Below are positions 13,448 through 21,219 of a DNA stretch of 26,070 bases, in pieces. The stretch is from JBDGRJ01 sp042218115 (lineage in GTDB: Bacteria > Patescibacteriota > Patescibacteriia > Magasanikbacterales > UBA922), in the NCBI GenBank assembly GCA_042218115.1, contig JBDGRJ010000027.1, forward strand, positions 1 to 26,070, read 5' to 3'. The translations under genes were made by a program, and so were the position numbers. Every line of letters starts with the position of its first letter. The first letter of the stretch is position 1. The notes beneath the pieces are model-generated. The model made no database searches and was not told the DNA's origin. It saw only the letters and a program-made list of their open reading frames with translations.

Positions 13448-14140
13448 CTAAAACCCTCTAGCTAAAGTAAAACCAGTTATATCAGATACATTTGTATTAT
13501 CTTTTAATACCTCAGCGCATACTTTAAGTGTAGCCCCAGTAGTAAAAACATCATCTACTAATACTGCCTTTGAGGTTTCAACCTTAGACTTCACCTCAAA
13601 AGCCCCCTTAACATTAGTTAATCTATCCTCCCGTTTTAGTTCTGCTTGTTGCTTAGTGTTTTTTGTTCTTTTCAATGCCTGTTCTATTGGCAGCTCCAGC
13701 TCTCTTTTTAATACCTTAGCTATCAGATGCGCTTGATCAAAACCCCTCTCGGCTCTTCTTCTTTTATGTAGAGGCACGGGTATTATTCTGCCTTCGCTGG
13801 GAAAAGCACTTTTATATTGCTGCAGAAAGTCTACTATCGTAGGGGTCACAGAGCTTAAAATCTCAGTAACGTACTCGTACTTAAACTTATGAATAATAGT
13901 TTTGACTTGCTGATCCTTAAAATCGAACACAGCTAAATGCCGGTCCAGTGTTTTATCGCAATCACTGCAAGCCTCTCCTTTATCATGTCTTTGCTTGCAA
14001 TCAGGACAAGCTACTACCTCTTCTGAGTTTAGTTTTGCTCTACATTCCGGACATACCCAGAACTCTTCCTTATCACACAACACACAAAACTTGGGGAAGA
14101 CAGAGTCTTTGATGAGATTCAGTAGTGATTCCAGCTCCAT
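13448..14140 (-). CDS. comF: ComF-family phosphoribosyltransferase-like protein
   Basis: ComF (GntX/YhgH type) proteins are needed late in natural transformation, linked to handling of incoming single-stranded DNA. The 230-residue protein has eight Cys in paired CxxC units (19/22, 30/33, 45/48, 58/61), forming an N-terminal zinc region, then a phosphoribosyltransferase-type domain with the RRRAERGFDQAHLIAKVL block and the PRPP loop VLVDDVFTTGAT (193-204). Length and layout are normal. Its ATG follows the stop of the VirB8-like gene with no gap, so it is the last gene of the T4SS operon. That linkage is the best clue that the secretion-like apparatus handles DNA coming in. The tRNA-Ser(TGA) promoter begins right after it. 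Confidence 0.93.
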   Translation of the reverse strand: MELESLLNLIKDSVFPKFCVLCDKEEFWVCPECRAKLNSEEVVACPDCKQRHDKGEACSDCDKTLDRHLAVFDFKDQQVKTIIHKFKYEYVTEILSSVTPTIVDFLQQYKSAFPSEGRIIPVPLHKRRRAERGFDQAHLIAKVLKRELELPIEQALKRTKNTKQQAELKREDRLTNVKGAFEVKSKVETSKAVLVDDVFTTGATLKVCAEVLKDNTNVSDITGFTLARGF

Positions 14141-14734
14141 TTATTGCCAATAAAGTCCGTCTACTTTCCAGCTTCCGTTTTCTTTTAGCAACTCTACTCT
14201 TCCCTCCTTTTGTAGGGTCTCTTCTTTGTTTTCTTCAGTTTTTGTCTGCTGAACTTGCACTATTACCGTAGCTTGTTCTTCTTGCATCTCTTCGATATTA
14301 CTAGCTATCACCTCCGTAGTTTGGCCTGAGTATTCTCTAGTTTGCTCGACTGTCTGTTTTTCTACCCAGCTGCGCATCTCCTCCGTTACCATAGGATAAA
14401 TACTCTCTAAATGCTCGTTTTCATTTTGAGAGGAACGGCTAGCAAACCTTTCCACAAATATCCGAGCAGTTTGTTTGGCTGTGGTCTCAGGGGTAGTCTC
14501 CTCAATCTGTCTCTCCTGAGTTTCCTGTTCAGGAGTGCCGGTCTCGGTAGAAGCCTCCCGTATTTGCCGGTCCGACTGTTCTTTTTGAGTGGTGGTAGTT
14601 TCTTGGGTGCCTTTTTGTTTATTTACGGAGCTAGGCTGAGAATAAAAATAGAAATAGTATACCAAGCCCAATATCAATACCAAAAGAACGGCTAGAGCTA
14701 TTATCAGAAATGTTCTTTGTTTTTTTCTAAGCAT
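14141..14734 (-). CDS. Membrane-anchored protein with C-terminal NTF2-like (VirB8-like) domain
   Basis: The 197-residue protein has a basic N-terminus, one membrane helix (about residues 9-31), a Thr/Gln/Glu-rich linker (about 35-85), and a C-terminal domain of about 105 residues (from TARIFVERFAS to GSWKVDGLYWQ). That domain has the pattern of an NTF2-like fold: a helix, the YPMVTEEMRSWVEKQ segment, alternating strands and the closing sWKVdgl..W. VirB8 proteins of T4SSs have this topology (one membrane helix plus an extracellular NTF2-like domain). With VirB4 and PrgI alongside, I infer a VirB8-like role. Sequence alone would equally allow a generic NTF2-like lipid- or wall-facing protein. 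It lies between virB4 and comF with minimal gaps. Confidence 0.7.
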   Translation of the reverse strand: MLRKKQRTFLIIALAVLLVLILGLVYYFYFYSQPSSVNKQKGTQETTTTQKEQSDRQIREASTETGTPEQETQERQIEETTPETTAKQTARIFVERFASRSSQNENEHLESIYPMVTEEMRSWVEKQTVEQTREYSGQTTEVIASNIEEMQEEQATVIVQVQQTKTEENKEETLQKEGRVELLKENGSWKVDGLYWQ

Positions 14735-14743
14735 ATTATATGA

Positions 14744-16699
14744 TTAAGCAGGCAAATCAGTGGCCGGCTCTCCCCCCTCAGGTTCCTGACCCTGTTGTTG
14801 AGCTACTTGTTGTTGATACTCCTCTTTTTGCTCCTCGATCTCCATCAGCTGCTCGGGATTGGTAGTGACTAACTGGTCTTCGGTATATGACGCCACTACC
14901 TTTATCGCAGCATGTTTTCTGCCGGCAAAAAAGATGCCTTCTCCGACATCACTCTCCAGTAAAAGATATTTTTCTCCCTCTGTTAACATAAATGTTTCCT
15001 GTATATTATCAATAGCGGACGGATCTTGTTTCATCAGCAGATTTAAAGAAGAGTTGGTAACTATAGCTTGACCGTACTGCGAGTTCAAAAAGTCATTTAC
15101 ATCCTGAGTAATCATCGTCACCCCTAAGTAATACTTTCTAGCCCTCTTTACCAGAGAGAATATGAACTTGGCACTCTCTTCATGCATCATCATCCACCAA
15201 CCCTCATCAATAATAAGCAACCTCTTCTTCATTTCGCTGCGAACACGGTTCCAAATATAGTTTACCAGATTATAGATAGCCATCGGTCTCAGCTCGTCTT
15301 CCAAATCTCTCACCGTAAATACTACTAAGCGGTTATCCATATTTACATTCGTGGGTGAGTTGAACAGACCGGAGAAAGTGCCGTCAGTATACTTAGTAAG
15401 CTTGGTAACCAAATCTTCAGCTCCCTCCATACCTTCCAAAACCTCCTTTAAATCCTGCATTATAGGAGGGTCCACAGTTGATAGATCCGAGTCGGGGGTG
15501 ATATCTTTTTTAGCATAAGTTTGGAGTAAGGCCTGATCTAAGATAGCATCTTCCTCCGTGCTTAGTCCGCCAAACATAATCTTTAGCAGCCCCTTTAGGG
15601 TAATCACCGCACTTCGGATAATATCCTCCGTACTTGTCTCCTGTCCGACCGGTTCAGGTAGATCAAACGGGTTCACATTACTCTCAGAAGAAAGTGACAG
15701 ATTCACATAAGTTCCCCCGACTGCCTGACACAGATCCTGATACTCACGCTCCGGGTCGATAACTATGATCTCGCCGCCCATCATCAATGTTCTTAATATC
15801 TCCAGCTTGACAGCGTAGGACTTACCCGCACCCGAAGTGGCAAATACGGTCATATTAGCATTCGCCAAGCTAAAGCGATCGAATAAGATCAGACTATTGT
15901 TGTGGCGGTTGACCCCATACAAAATACCCTCATCACTGGTAAGCTCAGAGGAGACAAACGGGAAAGAGGATGCAATAGGAGAGGAGTTCATATTGTAATG
16001 CACCAGCAGCTCATCAAGCCCTAAAGGCAGTGTAGAAGTGAAGCCCTGCTCAGCCTGATAGAGAACCCTCTTGGAGTATATTAACTTCGAGCCGAAGATA
16101 GTCTCCAGATCATCAGTAACCGAATCCAGCTCATCCTTATCCTCAGCATACAGTGTCACATAATAAGCAAATGAGAAGAATTGCTCAGTCCCTTGAGTCA
16201 GCTGGTCTCTCAGTTTTTCGATATCTTGCAGAGCTGTCTCTTTTACCGGGTCTCTGGGGGCACCCTTCTCTTTGTCGGCTTGCATCTCAGCTCGCAAAGC
16301 TCCGACCTTCTTCTTTAGCTGTTTCAATATTACTGATGACTCTACAGGGTAGAAAAACATAGAAATATCCAAGGTGGTGCTCATGTTTAGGATAGGGGAG
16401 TTCCATCCTACCGAGATATACCTAGGATAAGTAATCACGAACATACTACGTATGTAGGTATCACCAAGTCGGATATAGGTAGGTTCTACCTTCATAGCTG
16501 CAGGCGCTATCAGATCACGCACCGCCACCGTACCCTTACGATAAGTTTCCTCCTCTTCGATAGTTACCAGCTCCTCCTCGGAAGGTTCTTCCCCACCAAA
16601 AGAAAACCAACGACTAAAGAAGGATTCACTTTCTTGTTCTTGCTCTTCTTCTTTTTGCTTCGGTTGAGATTGTTCTGTCTCTTCTGGTTGAAAAGGCAT
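14744..16699 (-). CDS. virB4: VirB4-family T4SS ATPase
   Basis: VirB4 is the cytoplasmic AAA+-like ATPase that powers T4SS assembly and transfer. In this 651-residue protein, residues 1-55 are an acidic Gln/Glu-rich lead. The N-terminal VirB4/TrbE/CagE domain spans about 60-260. The motor has Walker A ATSGAGKS (287-294), the IVIDPEREY segment (about 312-320), Walker B LLIIDE (494-499, in IIDEGWWMMM) and the TQDVNDFL motif typical of VirB4/TraC. The first Gly of the usual GxxGxGKS loop is Ala. The tail is Gln/Glu/Pro-rich. The gene starts 5 bp after the upstream stop and is followed by the VirB8-like gene. It has no membrane helix, in keeping with recruitment through PrgI and the TrbL-like protein. 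Confidence 0.95.
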   Translation of the reverse strand: MPFQPEETEQSQPKQKEEEQEQESESFFSRWFSFGGEEPSEEELVTIEEEETYRKGTVAVRDLIAPAAMKVEPTYIRLGDTYIRSMFVITYPRYISVGWNSPILNMSTTLDISMFFYPVESSVILKQLKKKVGALRAEMQADKEKGAPRDPVKETALQDIEKLRDQLTQGTEQFFSFAYYVTLYAEDKDELDSVTDDLETIFGSKLIYSKRVLYQAEQGFTSTLPLGLDELLVHYNMNSSPIASSFPFVSSELTSDEGILYGVNRHNNSLILFDRFSLANANMTVFATSGAGKSYAVKLEILRTLMMGGEIIVIDPEREYQDLCQAVGGTYVNLSLSSESNVNPFDLPEPVGQETSTEDIIRSAVITLKGLLKIMFGGLSTEEDAILDQALLQTYAKKDITPDSDLSTVDPPIMQDLKEVLEGMEGAEDLVTKLTKYTDGTFSGLFNSPTNVNMDNRLVVFTVRDLEDELRPMAIYNLVNYIWNRVRSEMKKRLLIIDEGWWMMMHEESAKFIFSLVKRARKYYLGVTMITQDVNDFLNSQYGQAIVTNSSLNLLMKQDPSAIDNIQETFMLTEGEKYLLLESDVGEGIFFAGRKHAAIKVVASYTEDQLVTTNPEQLMEIEEQKEEYQQQVAQQQGQEPEGGEPATDLPA

Positions 16700-16704
16700 A
16701 AGAT

Positions 16705-17394
16705 TTAACTAATATCTTCGACCCTGATCTTATCCATATCTCTAAGCTCTTCATTAAAGGCCAAGTCAGGGTTATAGGAAGAATAATAAAGCTCAATCAG
16801 CGCCTGAGTGTCCAAAGGCTGAACTTCCAGCCCGATACTGCTAAGCCCGGATTCGATCTGCCTGGTTCTCTTCTCCAGCTTATCCTTTCTTTTTTTAAAC
16901 TTCTTTTCTTTTAGTTTAATGGTAAATGCCGGCTTTAGCGCCTCTTTAACACGATCAAAAAAGCCTTTATCACCTGCACCTCCAGGGTTATAAGGCACTA
17001 CCACATAAAAGTCCTTCGTCATAATGTCACCGATATCGACCAGCTCTTTGATGAAAGACCTATAATCAGCCATCTGGGTTAAGAGCAGCTCATTCGTCTC
17101 TTCCTCTTCTCTTTCTTTTATCCGCTCGAGATACGGCTCTATATTAAACCTACGAGACTGTACTACAATCTGTAAAGGGTGGTCTAAATTATTCAAAAAA
17201 GTTACATAAGAAGATATAATCGCATTCTGCTCATCCTCTGATTTGAGAGCAAAGTTCAAGCTGGATACCATCAATACCTTGCGTAGGGACCCATTTTTCA
17301 GCACCACCACATCTTCCTTTATCTCCTGGATCGGGAGATGTGTCTGTGTCGACGCTTTCGCTTTTTTCTTTTTTTTAGCTTTTTGCGATTTCAT
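16705..17394 (-). CDS. Stand-alone TraC/VirB4 N-terminal-like domain protein
   Basis: The 229-residue protein starts with a Lys/Ala-rich basic stretch (1-17). It then shows the pattern seen at the N-terminus of Gram-positive VirB4/TraC proteins: VVVLKNGSLRKVLMVSSLNFALKSEDEQNAIISSYVTFLNNLDHPLQIVVQSRRFNIEPYLERI, in the order strand, LKSEDEQ helix, IVVQSR strand. The second half includes a DFYVVVPYNPGG strand and a Lys-rich helix. No Walker motifs are present. It sits directly before virB4, which has its own N-terminal domain, so this is an additional separate module rather than a simple split. A role as a VirB4 partner is inference. The 59-bp gap to prgI is one of the larger ones in the operon. 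Confidence 0.8.
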   Translation of the reverse strand: MKSQKAKKKKKAKASTQTHLPIQEIKEDVVVLKNGSLRKVLMVSSLNFALKSEDEQNAIISSYVTFLNNLDHPLQIVVQSRRFNIEPYLERIKEREEEETNELLLTQMADYRSFIKELVDIGDIMTKDFYVVVPYNPGGAGDKGFFDRVKEALKPAFTIKLKEKKFKKRKDKLEKRTRQIESGLSSIGLEVQPLDTQALIELYYSSYNPDLAFNEELRDMDKIRVEDIS

Positions 17395-17453
17395 TGGTGA
17401 TATAAAAAGTAGTTATATGGTAGCAAATAAAACAACTCATAAAAACAGATCAG

Positions 17454-17975
17454 CTACATCTCAGGGAGCCCCTCATTTTCCCGGTCTTCACTAGAGGGTT
17501 GCGGCCCCTCTTTTTGCGTGGCCGGGTTTTTAGATTTCTGCAGGCTCTTTTCTCCTTCATAATACCCTCCGGTGTTTACTACTAAAGACAGATCTCTAAT
17601 ACGACCGCGTTTAGCTTTTTTTCTGTGCCTCTTTTCTTTCTCTGCAGATCCGGTTTCTCTTTTTCTTAAATAATTTAACTCTTTTTGAGTATACCTTTTA
17701 TCCCAGACTCTGAGCTTATCTTTTTTGGCGTATTGGAACAGATTTAAAACAAAATAATGAAATTTCTGCCCTTTTATCTCCACAAAAGCAAACACAATCG
17801 CCAGCCCGCCCACCAACAAAGTTGCAATAATAAATAGTATAAAAGTTAAAAATTGATATATGACAAATATTAATACTGCTGCAGTAAGCAAGATCAAAAA
17901 CTGGCGGACCGAAATCGGCCCAAAAATTTTATTTTCTACATCAATGTATTGTGGAACGACAAACTGCTGGTCCAT
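17454..17975 (-). CDS. prgI: PrgI-family (VirB3-like) membrane protein
   Basis: PrgI proteins are small inner-membrane components of Gram-positive T4SSs, equivalent to VirB3. Residues 1-100 match: MDQQFVVPQYIDVENKIFGPISVRQFLIL, two adjacent membrane helices (about 25-46 and 50-68), then EIKGQKFHYFVLNLFQYAKKDKLRVW. A basic segment follows (KEKRHRKKAKRGRIRD) and then a polar tail of about 45 residues, longer than in minimal PrgI proteins (about 110-130). It lies between the 574-residue charged protein (4-bp gap) and the VirB4-associated genes, a common order in T4SS loci. Confidence 0.92.
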   Translation of the reverse strand: MDQQFVVPQYIDVENKIFGPISVRQFLILLTAAVLIFVIYQFLTFILFIIATLLVGGLAIVFAFVEIKGQKFHYFVLNLFQYAKKDKLRVWDKRYTQKELNYLRKRETGSAEKEKRHRKKAKRGRIRDLSLVVNTGGYYEGEKSLQKSKNPATQKEGPQPSSEDRENEGLPEM

Positions 17976-17979
17976 AAAT

Positions 17980-19704
17980 TTATGTTAACTCTCGGTTGAT
18001 GTATATCATGGCATCAAACTCATCTTTGGAAAAATCAGCCTCATCCGAGCTCAATATATCCTCTACAGTTTCATTTTCATTCACCGATCTTTTCAACACA
18101 TTTTGATAGCTGGTATACATAGGGCTCCCAAACCACTTATCTCGCGCTTCTAAAAATAACAGGAAAGACTCATCATGAAGCAGCATAAACTTCTCGAGCA
18201 GCTGGTCTGCAGCTGTCTTTGGGTCATCAGAAAAATGCCGAAAATGCTTCCACTGCATCTGAGCTATCTCATCAACCGGCCCTGTGCTCCTTGAGTCATC
18301 TTCTTGTACTTGTGAAGTCTTTTCTTGGGGGGGTTTTATATCCTTCATTTTCTCCTTGCTCTGCAAATTTCCTTGCTCATCAAATTGCAAAGTGCCCTCC
18401 TCTTTTTCTTTTGTTTCTTGTTTTGCTTTTTGGTTATCTTTATCTTGTTGAGAGGACTGCTCAGATGCATCCATCTCAAGCCCATCTTCACCCTCTTTCG
18501 GGCTCTCTTTTTTTGGTTGCTGCTTATCTGAAGAGTCGCCTCCTTGAGCTTTGTCTAAGCTTTGATCTCTGTCTGCTTTTCCTTCTAGATTGAACTTATT
18601 TTTTATCGCCTGTAAAAACTCTTCTGCTTGCTGCTCTTCTAGCTCTAGGCCGCCACTATTTTTTTCTTTTTGTGCATACTCTTTTAGTTTTCTGTCATCT
18701 CTGATCCCTTTTCTTCTGGAGGTAATCAAAGACCTATAGCGCTCGCAGAGCCCCGCAGGAGGATCAAATGGGAGTTTGGCCAGCACCTCACGCAGCTCTT
18801 CATCACTTGTTTGTATACCCCCATCAGCGGGTATCTTAGGTTTATCACTCGATACCTGAGGTCCATCGTCTTCCAGGGGGGACTTGTGATCCTCCTCATC
18901 CCAGCTTGTTTTGGGTTTATCCGACTTTTTGTTCTTTTTTTGCTCTGTATTTTGATTTATCTTTTTTGTTACATCTCCTGATTCTGCAGCTTGTTTGGCT
19001 CTCTTTTTATTTTCACCACTACTTTTTTTCTGCTCAATCTTTTGTTTTAACTTTTGGGTCGGAGTTGAGCCTTCTTTTTCTTTTTTATCTGGCGCCTCTT
19101 CTTCGTCTTCATCCTGTTTTTCTTGTGATTTATCTTTTTGATCTTCATCTTCTTCTTTTGTGCTAGCTTCTTTCTGCTCGTCAAATTCAGATTTTTTATC
19201 TTCTTTGTCGTCATCTTTTGGTTCATCTTCGGCGGCTCCTTCTTTTGTATCCTTATCATCGGTAGATTCATCGGGGCTTTCGCCGTCTTGGTCTTTTTGA
19301 TTAGCAGAAGTCTTTTGTTTTTGTTGTTTATTTTTTTCCGGTACTTTCTGTTTGTTAGTACCTTTCTGCTTATTATCTTCTGATCCGCTAGCACTATCAG
19401 TTTGCTGGTTATCACTATCTTTAGATTCGTCATCTTCCTGCTCATCCGAGCTAGCTCGCGAATCTTCTTTTTTATCGGATTTAGCTTTCTCATCCCGATC
19501 ATCCTCGTGGTCTTGCTTATCTTGATCTTGAGGCTGACTGTCTACAGAATCTTCTTCCGGCTTAGGATCAGACTGCTGATCATCAACTACTTCTTCCTCT
19601 TTGTCTTGATGTTTTTCTTTGAACTCATCTAGAGGCACCTGCTTGATAGAGCCATCATCTTGCTTGACCGGGACCGTAGGTTGTTGAGAGTCATTATCTG
19701 ACAT
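17980..19704 (-). CDS. Unrecognised T4SS-operon protein, long charged disordered region
   Basis: I do not recognise this 574-residue protein. It has no signal peptide or membrane helix. A short N-terminal motif (TVPVKQDDGSIKQVPLDEFKEK, about 9-30) is followed by about 265 residues of Asp/Glu/Lys/Gln/Ser low complexity, nearly charge-balanced (polyampholyte). A compact region of about 75 residues (about 298-372: SDEELREVLAKLPFDPPAGLCERYRSL through LELEEQQAEEFLQAIKNKF) comes next, then another disordered stretch and a C-terminal helical domain (about 476-574: DEIAQMQWKHFRHFSDDPKTAADQLLEKFMLLHDESFLLFLEARDKWFG). Gaps to neighbours are 4-6 bp, so it is co-expressed with the T4SS. A cytoplasmic scaffold or substrate-handling adaptor is a guess. 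Confidence 0.85.
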   Translation of the reverse strand: MSDNDSQQPTVPVKQDDGSIKQVPLDEFKEKHQDKEEEVVDDQQSDPKPEEDSVDSQPQDQDKQDHEDDRDEKAKSDKKEDSRASSDEQEDDESKDSDNQQTDSASGSEDNKQKGTNKQKVPEKNKQQKQKTSANQKDQDGESPDESTDDKDTKEGAAEDEPKDDDKEDKKSEFDEQKEASTKEEDEDQKDKSQEKQDEDEEEAPDKKEKEGSTPTQKLKQKIEQKKSSGENKKRAKQAAESGDVTKKINQNTEQKKNKKSDKPKTSWDEEDHKSPLEDDGPQVSSDKPKIPADGGIQTSDEELREVLAKLPFDPPAGLCERYRSLITSRRKGIRDDRKLKEYAQKEKNSGGLELEEQQAEEFLQAIKNKFNLEGKADRDQSLDKAQGGDSSDKQQPKKESPKEGEDGLEMDASEQSSQQDKDNQKAKQETKEKEEGTLQFDEQGNLQSKEKMKDIKPPQEKTSQVQEDDSRSTGPVDEIAQMQWKHFRHFSDDPKTAADQLLEKFMLLHDESFLLFLEARDKWFGSPMYTSYQNVLKRSVNENETVEDILSSDEADFSKDEFDAMIYINRELT

Positions 19705-19710
19705 AAAATA

Positions 19711-21186
19711 TTAGTTATTAAAATAGTCGTCATTCCACTTAAAGCTGCTGGACTCACTATCAAAATAGAACCAGTTTTCTACCTCATCTTCCCTGTCTTG
19801 CTGTCTAGCTACTGAACGCAAAACCTTCTTGAAAGCCTCGATATTTTCAGGCTCGAGCTCTTTGAGTTTGCCAAACTGAGCTTCAACCTCTTTTTTAATC
19901 TCCTCAATTGACATATCCTGATGCTTTTTTACATTTTGTTTTGCTTGTTTTAGCTCAGAAGAGCCAGTATCTTTTTTATCTTGTTGGCTAGATTCTTGCT
20001 CCTTTTTCGGCACCTCTTGTTTATCATCTTCTTCTTTAGTTGTTATAGGTTCTTCCTGTTTTTCTTCACCACTCGTATCTGCATCATCTTTTGGATCAGA
20101 TCCACCGTCATCAAGTACATCGGCCACGGTTTCTGTGGAGCCTTCAGGCTGTTCTTTAGCTTGTTGTTGTTTATTTTTTTTGACTCTAGACTCCTTTTTC
20201 TGTTTCTCGAGAGAGGGTTTTGTCTTATTATCTACAGACTCGCTAGATTGTTCTTGTCTAGGCTTGGATTGATCGGGTGCCGATCCGCCTTCAGTTTGTT
20301 GCTTACCAGCACGATTTTGGCCACCCTCTTCCTTTTGTGACTTGGCTTTACCATCAGCTTCAGTAGAGTCGTGTGCAGTTTGTTCAGAATCAATACTTCT
20401 CTCTGCTGTAAACTGATCCTTATCCACTTGTAAGGATTCTTGTTTTTCTTTTACCTTCCCTCTGTTTCCCTGTTGAGACAATTCTTGTGCTCTATTATTA
20501 ACCCAATCATAAAAACCTGATAAATTAAGATTATACGATTGTGCTGTCGGGTGGATTCTGTCTTGATTTTTAATAAAAAACAATGTTTCGAATAGCCCTG
20601 TGATATAGCTTCTTTGTTCTTCACTTTCTAATTCTGCAAGCTTATTATCTTCAGAAAAAAGCTGTTCTCTTACTTTAGAGTAGAAGTCCGCTTCCTCTAA
20701 GTTATCTTTATCGTCTCTGCGAGAATAAAACTTCAACAGCTCATCTATACCCAAACTATTTTCTAGGGAGAAATTAATCGGATAATCCAAATTATTAATT
20801 CGCCCCTTGACATCCTGAAAAAAAGACTCTCTCTCATTTTCTTCCTCCAGATTAAAAGTGAAATAATTCATAAACTTTTTAGTAACGTCTATTCCCAAAG
20901 CTGTCATTGTTGGCAACTGATGCAGAAAAGTATCCAAAAAAGTTTTTTCATCAAAATTATAATAATTGTCCCAGGTCAGCTCCACATACCACTTCCAGTA
21001 GGTATCATAATGCTTGGATATCACTTGGGGGGAATATTTTTTAGACGAAAAATAATTATGAAGGTCGTTGAACATCCTCTCATTACTTTCAAGATCGTCT
21101 TTTAACTCTTTGAATTTCTGATCATATTCTTTCTTTTTGTCCTCAGGTATCTCTTTTGGTTGTAGAAAATCTTTTAAATCAGGCAT
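19711..21186 (-). CDS. Unrecognised T4SS-operon protein, helical N-domain plus disordered middle
   Basis: I do not recognise this 491-residue protein. Residues 1-235 look folded and mostly helical, rich in aromatic residues (HYDTYWKWYVELTWDNYYNF, then TALGIDVTKKFMNYFTF, then SYNLNLSGFYDWVNNRAQEL). About 190 residues of Gln/Lys/Glu/Ser low complexity follow. A small C-terminal domain (about 425-491: MSIEEIKKEVEAQFGKLKELEPENIEAFKKVLRSVARQQD, ending NWFYFDSESSSFKWNDDYFNN) closes it. There is no export signal. The architecture (folded end, charged disordered middle, folded end) mirrors the next gene, although I see no clear homology between their folded parts. It follows the TrbL-like gene by 33 bp. 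Confidence 0.85.
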   Translation of the reverse strand: MPDLKDFLQPKEIPEDKKKEYDQKFKELKDDLESNERMFNDLHNYFSSKKYSPQVISKHYDTYWKWYVELTWDNYYNFDEKTFLDTFLHQLPTMTALGIDVTKKFMNYFTFNLEEENERESFFQDVKGRINNLDYPINFSLENSLGIDELLKFYSRRDDKDNLEEADFYSKVREQLFSEDNKLAELESEEQRSYITGLFETLFFIKNQDRIHPTAQSYNLNLSGFYDWVNNRAQELSQQGNRGKVKEKQESLQVDKDQFTAERSIDSEQTAHDSTEADGKAKSQKEEGGQNRAGKQQTEGGSAPDQSKPRQEQSSESVDNKTKPSLEKQKKESRVKKNKQQQAKEQPEGSTETVADVLDDGGSDPKDDADTSGEEKQEEPITTKEEDDKQEVPKKEQESSQQDKKDTGSSELKQAKQNVKKHQDMSIEEIKKEVEAQFGKLKELEPENIEAFKKVLRSVARQQDREDEVENWFYFDSESSSFKWNDDYFNN

Positions 21187-21219
21187 GTTTTTTCAAGACT
21201 TATATTAGTTTAATATACC

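Noticed and set aside
13155..13451. 98-residue plus-strand open frame
   Set aside because: It runs through a complete tRNA-Ser gene on the other strand and the end of comF; no coding character.
18219..20340. Plus-strand hydrophobic frames that look like membrane proteins
   Set aside because: They are antisense to Lys/Glu/Gln-rich coding sequence, which reads as Phe/Leu/Ser on the other strand; no start context and no homology.
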